DNA from: Bacteroidota bacterium
GTDB lineage: Bacteria > Bacteroidota > Bacteroidia > UKL13-3
Assembly: GCA_004293295.1 (NCBI GenBank)
Contig: RDYC01000310.1
Coordinates: 1 to 7,005 of the forward strand
Direction: 5' to 3'
DNA length: 7,005 nt
A program made the position numbers and the translations under genes. The notes beneath the pieces were generated by a model, which did no database searches, was not told the origin of the DNA, and saw only the letters and a list, made by a program, of their open reading frames with translations. Shown here piece by piece: positions 1 through 5,403 of this stretch. Within the stretch, counting starts at the first letter, position 1; every line of letters begins with the position of its first letter.

Positions 1-228
1 ATAGTTATCTGCCAGTATTGCAACATTTCCGTTCTTGAGCAATTTACTGTCATAAACCTCTTGCCGTATAATCAAATCACTTGTTTTCAGCCACTTGTTT
101 ACACTTACTCCTACGGGGACATCATTTTCGGATTGTATAGCGGAGTCCTTTTTGCAGCCACCGTTTATGAGTACGACAATCAGCAGTAGGTTAATGATAA
201 AATGATGTTTAAATGCTCGTGGGTTCAT
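1..228 (-). CDS. Putative small lipoprotein, N-terminal part only
   Basis: An open frame of 76 codons starts with ATG at 228-226 and runs off the left edge without a stop; it is too short to stand out by length. The first 24 residues have a basic start (MNPRAFKHH) followed by a hydrophobic stretch (FIINLLLIVVLI). They end at Cys25 in the context NGGC-KKD. A Cys followed by Lys-Lys-Asp after a hydrophobic core is a common look for Bacteroidota lipoproteins, although Asn at -3 is not the classic lipobox residue. The remaining residues are polar and I recognise no domain; a stretch near SVNKWLKTSDLIIRQEVYD could belong to many folds. It reads in the same direction as the T9SS protein upstream but is separated from it by a strong terminator, so it is probably its own transcription unit. 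Function unknown; the gene call rests on the lipoprotein signal and the open frame. Confidence 0.6.
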   Translation of the reverse strand, partial: MNPRAFKHHFIINLLLIVVLINGGCKKDSAIQSENDVPVGVSVNKWLKTSDLIIRQEVYDSKLLKNGNVAILADNY

Positions 229-341
229 GCGGTAAATATCCCTTTTACAAAGACGTAATTCAATAACTAGTATGTAGATTTTATGTAATCTTTTAAAAAG
301 CCTATTTAAGGATATGGGCGCTTACTTGGCATAATGGTTGT

Positions 342-363
342 TTACATTCGGAGAATAATGTAA
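342..363. repeat. Short inverted repeat, 7-bp arms
   Basis: TTACATT (342-348) and AATGTAA (357-363) form a 7-bp inverted repeat around an 8-nt spacer, directly beside the terminator hairpin and about 115 bp upstream of the lipoprotein start. It could be an operator for the lipoprotein gene or a chance feature of AT-rich DNA. No matching promoter could be recognised. Confidence 0.25.
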
Positions 364-400
364 CAAAAAAGGGCAACCAGTAAAAACTGATTGCCCTTTG
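363..400 (-). terminator. Rho-independent terminator of the T9SS protein gene
   Basis: Read on the minus strand, AAAGGGCAA, one mismatch and CAGT pair with ACTG and TTGCCCTTT around a TTTT loop, giving a 13-bp stem with one internal mismatch (T opposite G). The stem is followed by a run of T residues (plus strand A's at 365-370). It begins about 20 bp past the stop codon of the minus-strand gene ending at 420, the expected place. Because the stem is flanked by A's on one side and T's on the other, it may also work weakly in the opposite direction, but no plus-strand gene ends here. Confidence 0.9.
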
Positions 401-419
401 CATAATTACAACTTCTAAA

Positions 420-2255
420 TTATTCTTTGATTATTTTCTTGAAGGTATCAACACCATTGATGCTAGCTTTAACAGTATATAAACCGTTTGGTAAAGTAGC
501 AATATCAATAGTGGCATTATTCGCATTTGGTGAAGCAGTTAATACCGCTTGACCTAAAGCATTGTATATAATTACCTCTTGAATGTTGTTTGTTGACGTA
601 ATTGACATTGAATTGCTAACAGGATTTGGGAAAACACCAATGGTTTCCTTTGCAATAGAAGCTACACCTGATGACGACTTTTTAGTGAACATCACATTAT
701 CTAAATACATCACCGAAGAACCTGCAGGAGAACTTGCAAAAACAAGTTGAGCAATGTTTGATTTAGTGGTAAGACCTGTCATGCTTGAAAGTGCAACCGC
801 TACGTGATTCCAACCATTTAAAGTTGGCGTGATGGTCGTTTCGTGTTCTTTATCATCTCCACCTCCAAAAGCACCATTTGGACCAAAATCTACTACCTTA
901 AACCTAAGAGAGGTAGAATTTGGAGTCCACACATCAAATTCAAACGAATCCATTGTGGTGATGTTAATTTGGTTGGCAACCATTTCTACACCAATAAAAT
1001 CTACATCAGTATATTTTTTAACATCATCTGTTCCAATTTTTATCTCTGCAAGTGTGCCTGCAGACCATGATGTTCTCCAAGTATCAACTGGTACATTGGT
1101 GTAAGCGTTGCTGAACAATGAAATCACATCTTTAGCTAATTTTGTTGGAGTTGTTGCTGCTACAGTTGGTTCAGCCAATACCGGAGTTTTGCTAAACAAT
1201 ACATTATCAATATAAATAACTGAAGTACCTGCAGGAGAACTGGCAAAAATAAGCTGTGCAATATTCGCTTTAGTTGTAAGTCCGGTCATATTTGCTATTG
1301 GCACCGCTACATGATACCAACCATTTATAGTAGGAGTAACAGTAGTTTCATGTTCTTTGTCATCGCCACCACCAAAAGCTCCATTAGCACCAAAGTCTAC
1401 TAATTTGAATCTAAGTGAGGTAGAATTTGGCGTCCAAACATCAAATTCAAATAAATCCATTGTAGTGATATTAATTTGACTGGCAATCATTTCAACACCA
1501 ACAAAATCCAACCCTGAGTATTTTTTTACATCATCAGTTCCAATCTTCATATCAGTAAGTGTAGCTGTTGACCACCCTGTTCTCCAAGTATCAACTGTTG
1601 TATTGGTGTAAGCATTGCTAAACAATGAAATCACATCAGCTGCCGGTTTGGTAGGTGCTGCTGCAGGAACAGTTGGCTCTGCCAGAGTAGCACCGGCTGA
1701 GAAGGTAATATTGTCGAAATAACAAATAGAACCTGTAGTTCTAGGATCAACACCAGCAATAAAATCAGTGAAGATAATAATTTGATTAATGTCTGTAGAA
1801 GATGGTTCACCAATTTTTGCAGTAAAGTTAAAGGTTAACTCTTCCCACTCATTGATTTTGGTATTGGCAACTTTGATTTCGCCAGAAGAAGCACCGCTAT
1901 TGGTTGCAAATTTGATTCCAACATCGCTGATTACTGGTTTGTATACCATAATTTTAACGATTGCATTCGATGCTGATAGCGTAAATGTGCCAATATCAGC
2001 TCCTTTAGCAGACTCGCATCCTGCCCATGGCATACCGCCCTGTAGTGCAGTAAATTTCGCAACTTTACTAGATGTGTTTGGAGCTGCAACACTTGGATTG
2101 TTAACGATTTCCAATGTTGGATTGGTTCCATTTTCAAAAGTTGTCCATGTCCAGTTAGCACCCTGACCACCAGTTTCAAAATTGATTGGTGCGTTTTGAG
2201 AAAATCCCATACTTACAATAAGTAAGGATAAGCTTAATGTAATGATTTTGTGCAT
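420..2255 (-). CDS. Secreted T9SS protein with tandem glycan-binding-like repeats
   Basis: A protein of 611 residues with no recognisable catalytic domain. Residues 1-20 are a signal peptide (MHKIITLSLSLLIVSMGFSQ, cleavage likely after the Gln). Residues 21-188 form one beta-rich domain ending in CYFDNITF, a strand typical of galactose-binding-like sandwiches. Residues 191-356 and 360-525 are two highly similar repeats. Each opens with LAEPT and DVISLFSNAYTN, has a DVWTPNSTSLRF core and a GAFGGGDDKEHET loop, and closes with a YIDNV/YLDNV strand. Residues 538-611 are a T9SS type A sorting domain (VFPNPVSN, IYNALGQ, LPNGLYTVK, ending KKIIKE), so the protein should cross the outer membrane and be anchored or released at the surface. 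As I recall the family, similar DVISLFS repeats accompany secreted beta-glucanases in Bacteroidota; glucan binding is therefore inferred from this and from the nearby GH17 genes. I chose the ATG at 2255 because the frame upstream to 2378 would cross the operator and overlap the divergent gene, and would bury the signal peptide. No Shine-Dalgarno site is seen. Confidence 0.88.
   Translation of the reverse strand: MHKIITLSLSLLIVSMGFSQNAPINFETGGQGANWTWTTFENGTNPTLEIVNNPSVAAPNTSSKVAKFTALQGGMPWAGCESAKGADIGTFTLSASNAIVKIMVYKPVISDVGIKFATNSGASSGEIKVANTKINEWEELTFNFTAKIGEPSSTDINQIIIFTDFIAGVDPRTTGSICYFDNITFSAGATLAEPTVPAAAPTKPAADVISLFSNAYTNTTVDTWRTGWSTATLTDMKIGTDDVKKYSGLDFVGVEMIASQINITTMDLFEFDVWTPNSTSLRFKLVDFGANGAFGGGDDKEHETTVTPTINGWYHVAVPIANMTGLTTKANIAQLIFASSPAGTSVIYIDNVLFSKTPVLAEPTVAATTPTKLAKDVISLFSNAYTNVPVDTWRTSWSAGTLAEIKIGTDDVKKYTDVDFIGVEMVANQINITTMDSFEFDVWTPNSTSLRFKVVDFGPNGAFGGGDDKEHETTITPTLNGWNHVAVALSSMTGLTTKSNIAQLVFASSPAGSSVMYLDNVMFTKKSSSGVASIAKETIGVFPNPVSNSMSITSTNNIQEVIIYNALGQAVLTASPNANNATIDIATLPNGLYTVKASINGVDTFKKIIKE
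423..644 (-). other. T9SS C-terminal sorting domain (type A, Por secretion tail)
   Basis: Covers residues 538-611 of the secreted protein. The landmarks are FPNP at the start, IYNALGQAV in the middle and PNGLYTVK near the end, then a basic finish. This order is characteristic of the domain that directs proteins to the type IX secretion system, which occurs only in Bacteroidota and relatives. A Ser-rich linker (KKSSSG) and about ten further residues separate it from the last repeat. Confidence 0.92.
681..1178 (-). repeat. Glycan-binding-like repeat, second copy
   Basis: Encodes residues 360-525 of the T9SS protein. It matches the first copy residue for residue over most of its length with no insertion or deletion; the most conserved part is the DVWTPNSTSLRF core and the FGGGDDKEHETT loop. 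Copy-specific differences lie mainly at the N-terminal linker (VAATTPTKLAK against VPAAAPTKPAA) and near VALSS against VPIAN. Confidence 0.9.
1188..1685 (-). repeat. Glycan-binding-like repeat, first copy
   Basis: Encodes residues 191-356 of the T9SS protein and is offset from the second copy by exactly 507 bp (169 codons). At the DNA level the copies are clearly related but differ at many third positions, so this is an old or exchanged duplication, not a recent one or an assembly artefact. Confidence 0.9.
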
Positions 2256-2302
2256 ATTTTGTTTTATTAAGAATTTGTTAATGCAATTAAGGTAAAAAAA
2301 GT

Positions 2303-2337
2303 TAAAGTAAAAAATACTATAAGTATTTTTTACTTTA
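2303..2337. promoter_or_regulatory. Operator-like palindrome between divergent genes
   Basis: AAAGTAAAAAATACT (2304-2318) and its exact reverse complement AGTATTTTTTACTTT (2322-2336) flank ATA, and one further T/A pair outside extends the arms to 16 bp. Each arm also holds its own smaller inverted repeat, AGTA-N5-TACT, so the site may be two adjacent operators or one long one. It sits in the only shared promoter region, 48 bp upstream of the T9SS gene start and 28 bp upstream of the regulator start. On the minus strand a weak Bacteroidota -7-like TAACTTTT (2304-2297) abuts the palindrome, which would suit repression. On the plus strand TTAATTTG (2353-2360) is a 7 of 8 match to TAnnTTTG but lies only 4 nt from the ATG, implying a very short or absent leader. 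Binding by the neighbouring regulator is inferred. Confidence 0.75.
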
Positions 2338-2364
2338 CTTCGATGCCTTCGCTTAATTTGCATT

Positions 2365-3090
2365 ATGAAAACACCCAATTCTTACTACATATCTGACTAT
2401 AATCTACCATTAAACGAATACTTTGTTTTTGGCTTATCTGTTGATTGTGTGGTATTTGGCTACCATGAGGGTGAAATAAAAGTATTATTAATACAAAGAG
2501 ATGCAGAGCCGTTTAAAGGACATTGGGCATTGATTGGAGATTTAGTAGAACCCGAAAAAAACTTGCGGGATGCTGCCAATAATGTATTGGAAAAACTAAC
2601 CGGTTTAAAAAACATTTACATGAAACAGTTTTTTACCTTTGGCAGCGTAGATAGGCACCCTTTGGGCAGGGTGGTAACAGTGGGGTATTTTTCTTTAGTA
2701 AACAGTATTAATTATCATCCCATTGCTTCTTCTTGGGCAAAATCTGCGGAATGGTTTAGCATCAACGATTTACCCGAATTGGCCTTTGACCATCAGAGTA
2801 TTTTATCCAAAGGCATAGAAACTTTAAAAAATGAGGTTAGACACAAACCTACCGGATTTGAACTGCTGCCTAGTAAGTTTACTTTATTGGAGCTACAACT
2901 GTTATACGAAGCCTTGCTGGGATGTAAATTTGACAAATCTAATTTCAGGAAAAAAATCCTAGAAATGGATATTTTACTGCCATTGAACGAGGTTAAGGAA
3001 AATGTTGCCCATCGTCCGGCCAAATTATTCAAATTTGACGAAAAAAGATACCGGCTATTGGAAAAACGGGGCTTTTCATTTGAACTTTAA
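2365..3090 (+). CDS. Nudix-fold transcriptional regulator (NrtR/AraR type)
   Basis: A protein of 241 residues with the two-part layout of this regulator family. Residues about 19-150 are a Nudix fold (FGLSVDCVVFGY, VLLIQRDAEPFKGHWALIGD, then VGYFSLV). Residues about 155-241 are a winged-helix DNA-binding domain marked by FELLPSKFTLLELQLLYEALLG and KSNFRKKILEM. The Nudix box (about residues 59-81) has lost its chemistry: compared with G-x5-E-x7-REUxEExGU, the Gly is Asp, the Glu positions are Lys, Val, Lys and Leu, and the Arg is Asn; only the final TGL survives. This fits a ligand sensor rather than a hydrolase, as known for AraR of Bacteroides, which binds L-arabinose. Family members commonly control nearby sugar-use genes. 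Its likely targets are the divergent T9SS gene, through the palindrome upstream, and perhaps the GH17 operon, whose promoter lies outside the window. The ligand cannot be told from sequence. The ATG at 2365 gives the family's usual length; no Shine-Dalgarno site is visible. Confidence 0.92.
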   Translation: MKTPNSYYISDYNLPLNEYFVFGLSVDCVVFGYHEGEIKVLLIQRDAEPFKGHWALIGDLVEPEKNLRDAANNVLEKLTGLKNIYMKQFFTFGSVDRHPLGRVVTVGYFSLVNSINYHPIASSWAKSAEWFSINDLPELAFDHQSILSKGIETLKNEVRHKPTGFELLPSKFTLLELQLLYEALLGCKFDKSNFRKKILEMDILLPLNEVKENVAHRPAKLFKFDEKRYRLLEKRGFSFEL

Positions 3091-3126
3091 AAAAATCACT
3101 TCAATAACATTTGAATCAAGAGAAAG

Positions 3127-3490
3127 TGTGACTCCGCTGGAGTCGTTTTTGTTTTGTTGATTTTTGTTATTGAGGTTCGACCTCTCTGAGGTCGTTGAAT
3201 TCATTTCTTATCAACTCCGTAGAAGTCGCACCTTGATAAACATCGCTACTCCTCCATCAACCTCGACCCCACCGGGGTCACACCTCTATAACCTTTGCCA
3301 GATAAGTGATAACTCGACTCCGTAGGAGTCACACCTTTATAACCTCTGCCGGATAACTGACTACACGACTCCGTAGAAGTCACACCTTGGAAAACATCGC
3401 TGCTCAACCATTAAACTCGACCCCATCGGGGTCACACCTTGGTAAACATCGCTACTCAACTATATAATTCGACTCCGTAGGAGTCGCACC
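3127..3490. repeat. Array of eight short palindromes, mostly about 52-bp period
   Basis: Eight 15-17 bp hairpins with 3-nt loops fill the gap between the convergent regulator and GH17 operon. Cores: 3130-3144 GACTCC-GCT-GGAGTC; 3178-3194 CGACCTC-TCT-GAGGTCG; 3213-3227 (imperfect AACTCC-GTA-GAAGTC); 3265-3279 GACCCC-ACC-GGGGTC; 3316-3330 GACTCC-GTA-GGAGTC; 3367-3381 GACTCC-GTA-GAAGTC; 3419-3433 GACCCC-ATC-GGGGTC; 3471-3485 GACTCC-GTA-GGAGTC. Units 3 to 8 have centres 51-52 bp apart and all read into (G/A)CACCT on the plus strand. Spacers fall into two types: A, with TAAACATCGCT-CTC (after units 3, 6, 7), and B, with TATAACCT-TGCC-GATAA (after units 4, 5), in the order A-B-B-A-A. Units 1 and 2 carry the flank on the other side and so lie inverted. 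This resembles the intergenic palindromic repeats scattered in Bacteroidota genomes. Its function is unknown; no gene was found within it. Confidence 0.85.
3130..3156 (+). terminator. Likely terminator of the regulator gene, made from the first palindrome
   Basis: GACTCC-GCT-GGAGTC followed by GTTTTTGTTTTG lies about 40 bp after the regulator's stop codon. A 6-bp GC-containing stem plus a T-rich tract is a plausible intrinsic terminator. The stem is short, so efficiency is uncertain. The hairpin is also unit 1 of the palindrome array, and only this unit is followed by a T tract. Confidence 0.55.
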
Positions 3491-3524
3491 TTTATGTTTG
3501 TTGGTAACGCATATTTCAGCTAAA

Positions 3525-4469
3525 TCAATGCGTCTTTAACACCTTCAAACTCTCAAATACCAATTTAGGTGTCCTGTCAGCTTTAAACACGCCCCAGTGC
3601 TTTTCAGGCTCCATTGGATCCGGTGAACCTTTCCATTGTTCGTCAAATGCTTCGAAAAAAAATGTTAAAATATTATTTTTAATAGACCAATCCATTAAAT
3701 CTTCATAATAAATTTTCTGGTTTTCTTCATTCACATGCTCTACATGAATTCCCCTGCCATGTGAGTTTGTGGCCCACCCTGCTTCGGTAATTACCACAGG
3801 AATTTGAGGATATTGCTTAGCAACCATTTGGTAGTTGGCTATGGTATACTCAACAGATTCATGGATGTGTTTGTACTCCCAAACCGGATAAGTATGTATC
3901 GAGATAAAATCTATCACCTCCACAAGTGGCGCCAGATAGTTTAACCACGGCACATAATTCTCACAGAAAGTAACAGGCTGTTTAATACTTTTCTTTACCC
4001 TTTTAGCAAACTCTATCACACGGTCAACCGGCACAAAATGATCGGTCCAGTCTACGCAAGCTTCATTGCCAAGAGAAACGCAAAAAACAATGTCAGGATA
4101 TTGATTGGACCATTCGATGAGGCGCTGAATTTTTTGGTCGTTCATTTCCCTATTCTCTTCCAACTGTTTTTCCTCATAAATGCCACCACCCCATGGACAG
4201 CCATGGTTATTCATTTCGGCAACAATGTATGCCCCAAGCATTAATTTGAAATCTAGCTTTTCATTGCGGATAACCTTAATAACGGTTAGCGCATGCTCAT
4301 CACAATCATACAAACGTAGGTAATTGCAATGAGGTTTTAAAAGCAATAAGTCTTCTTTTATTTCTTCGTAAGATGGAACAATTCCACCGGGTTGTTGTCC
4401 ATTTCTAAAACCTGAATAACACATGGCCTTAGCAAAAGGAACATTAAATTGATTAAAAAAATCTGTCAT
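3525..4469 (-). CDS. Divergent GH17-like glycosidase, cytoplasmic
   Basis: A protein of 314 residues with a single (beta/alpha)8-type domain related to GH17. The presumed acid/base is Glu136 in VSLGNEAC, and the presumed nucleophile is Glu229 in VVITEAGWAT; both sit where GH17 enzymes carry them. Other shared landmarks are KAMCYSGFRNGQQPGG near the start, LRLYDCDEHA, ISIHTYPVWEY and the late FFFEAFDEQWKG. It is clearly more distant from the two upstream GH17 sequences than they are from each other, with an extra loop around HGCPWGGGIYEEK (residues 89-101), so it may act on a different linkage or product. There is no signal peptide or membrane segment, so it should be cytoplasmic. Its ATG overlaps the upstream stop codon by one base (TAATG), implying translational coupling. 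It is the last gene of the operon. GH17 enzymes act on beta-1,3-glucans by hydrolysis or transglycosylation; which applies here cannot be decided. Confidence 0.88.
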   Translation of the reverse strand: MTDFFNQFNVPFAKAMCYSGFRNGQQPGGIVPSYEEIKEDLLLLKPHCNYLRLYDCDEHALTVIKVIRNEKLDFKLMLGAYIVAEMNNHGCPWGGGIYEEKQLEENREMNDQKIQRLIEWSNQYPDIVFCVSLGNEACVDWTDHFVPVDRVIEFAKRVKKSIKQPVTFCENYVPWLNYLAPLVEVIDFISIHTYPVWEYKHIHESVEYTIANYQMVAKQYPQIPVVITEAGWATNSHGRGIHVEHVNEENQKIYYEDLMDWSIKNNILTFFFEAFDEQWKGSPDPMEPEKHWGVFKADRTPKLVFESLKVLKTH

Positions 4470-5392
4470 TAAAATTTTAGTTGTTCATGTTTATCCCAAA
4501 GTCCCCAATACGCGCCAACATCACCTTCAGGGCCTGTTTTCCAAGACTCATCAAAAGAGGCAAAATAAAAACTTTCAATACCATTTGCATTACACCAGTT
4601 TTGGCAGTCTATAAAATAGCGCATAGCATTTTCAGCGTTTGCTACAGAGCCCTTAAAAGCCCCCCCTTCACTAGGCCAACCTGTTTCTGTAATAATTACT
4701 CGCTTGCCTTGACCTGCATTTTTTGCAGACTCAAACATGCTCCGCATGTGTTCAAAAGAATATTCAATAGGACAGCCTTCCCAATAAGGGTAACAATTGG
4801 TTAAAATCACATCGCATATTTCAGTAATTCGTGGTCGGTGCGAAAACTCGTAATAAGCATCTACATAACCCACCGGGATATGAGGAATGGCATCCTTTAC
4901 CCGTTGAATGTATGCCAATAATTGTTCCTCTGTTAAATCTTTCCTATACATCACTTCATTGCCAACGGCAGCAACATCAACCAATCCTTCTTTTGCCATG
5001 GCTATGAGTGCTTCTATTTCCTTTTCATTCAATTCCAAATCATCGCCTAACCATGCGCCCACCAAGGTTTTCATCCCATACTTTTTTGCTACTCTTGGCA
5101 CGTGTTCATTGCCCTCAATACAAGAAAAAGAACGAACCCATTTTGCATACGGTTTTAGTATATTTATACGCCTTTCCACTTGGGCTTCGGTAATGATTGA
5201 ACCGGGCTTTTGTCCATCCTCGTATATACTAAAGCAAATGCCATGTATTCCATTTTGTAGTGTTTTGCGCCACAAACTTTTTAAATCATCACCCGATAGT
5301 TCGGAATAATTAATGTGAATTTTTTCGTGTTGAGAATAAGCATAACTTTCTTGATTCTCCGGTGTAAATAAATGACCTTCCCTATATGACAT
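4469..5392 (-). CDS. GH17 family glycosidase, cytoplasmic
   Basis: A protein of 307 residues with a complete GH17-type catalytic domain: ICFSIYEDGQKPG at residues 52-64, acid/base Glu146 in AAVGNEV, NCYPYWEG at 199-206, nucleophile Glu236 in VIITETGWPSEGG, and FYFASFDESWK near residue 280. The first 30 residues are polar, with no signal peptide, so the enzyme should stay in the cytoplasm; this contrasts with characterised exported laminarinases of the family. About half its residues match the GH17 domain fused to the transporter just upstream, by eye and almost without gaps, which suggests the two arose by duplication. It starts 11 bp after the fusion gene's stop and overlaps the next gene by one base, so all three are very likely one mRNA. 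The expected role is cleavage or rearrangement of imported beta-1,3-gluco-oligosaccharides. The exact specificity, including exo-acting or transglycosylating activity, is unknown. Confidence 0.92.
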   Translation of the reverse strand: MSYREGHLFTPENQESYAYSQHEKIHINYSELSGDDLKSLWRKTLQNGIHGICFSIYEDGQKPGSIITEAQVERRINILKPYAKWVRSFSCIEGNEHVPRVAKKYGMKTLVGAWLGDDLELNEKEIEALIAMAKEGLVDVAAVGNEVMYRKDLTEEQLLAYIQRVKDAIPHIPVGYVDAYYEFSHRPRITEICDVILTNCYPYWEGCPIEYSFEHMRSMFESAKNAGQGKRVIITETGWPSEGGAFKGSVANAENAMRYFIDCQNWCNANGIESFYFASFDESWKTGPEGDVGAYWGLWDKHEQLKF

Positions 5393-5403
5393 GATGTGTA
5401 GAT

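Noticed and set aside
1789..2166. Plus-strand open frame opposite the T9SS gene
   Set aside because: It is a shadow of the real gene in another frame, with no recognisable domain and no start context. The minus-strand protein has clear domains throughout.
2256..2378. A 41-residue N-terminal extension of the T9SS protein in the same frame
   Set aside because: It is Asn/Phe/Lys-rich, would bury the signal peptide, crosses the operator palindrome and overlaps the start of the divergent regulator gene. The ATG at 2255 gives a clean signal peptide.
3210..3490. CRISPR array
   Set aside because: The constant part is a 15-bp palindrome with variable bases, the spacers resemble each other in two classes, and no cas gene is near.
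3127..3490. Integron attC sites or an insertion sequence
   Set aside because: There are no cassette ORFs between the palindromes, no integrase or transposase frame, and no target duplication was noticed.
3507..3533. Hairpin ACGCAT...ATGCGT overlapping the stop codon of the last GH17 gene, as a terminator
   Set aside because: The 15-nt loop is long, the stem is only 6 bp and no T run follows on the minus strand. Termination there is unsupported.
4908..5309. Plus-strand open frame opposite the middle GH17 gene
   Set aside because: It is Ser/Phe-rich with no domain and lies fully inside a convincing GH17 gene on the other strand.
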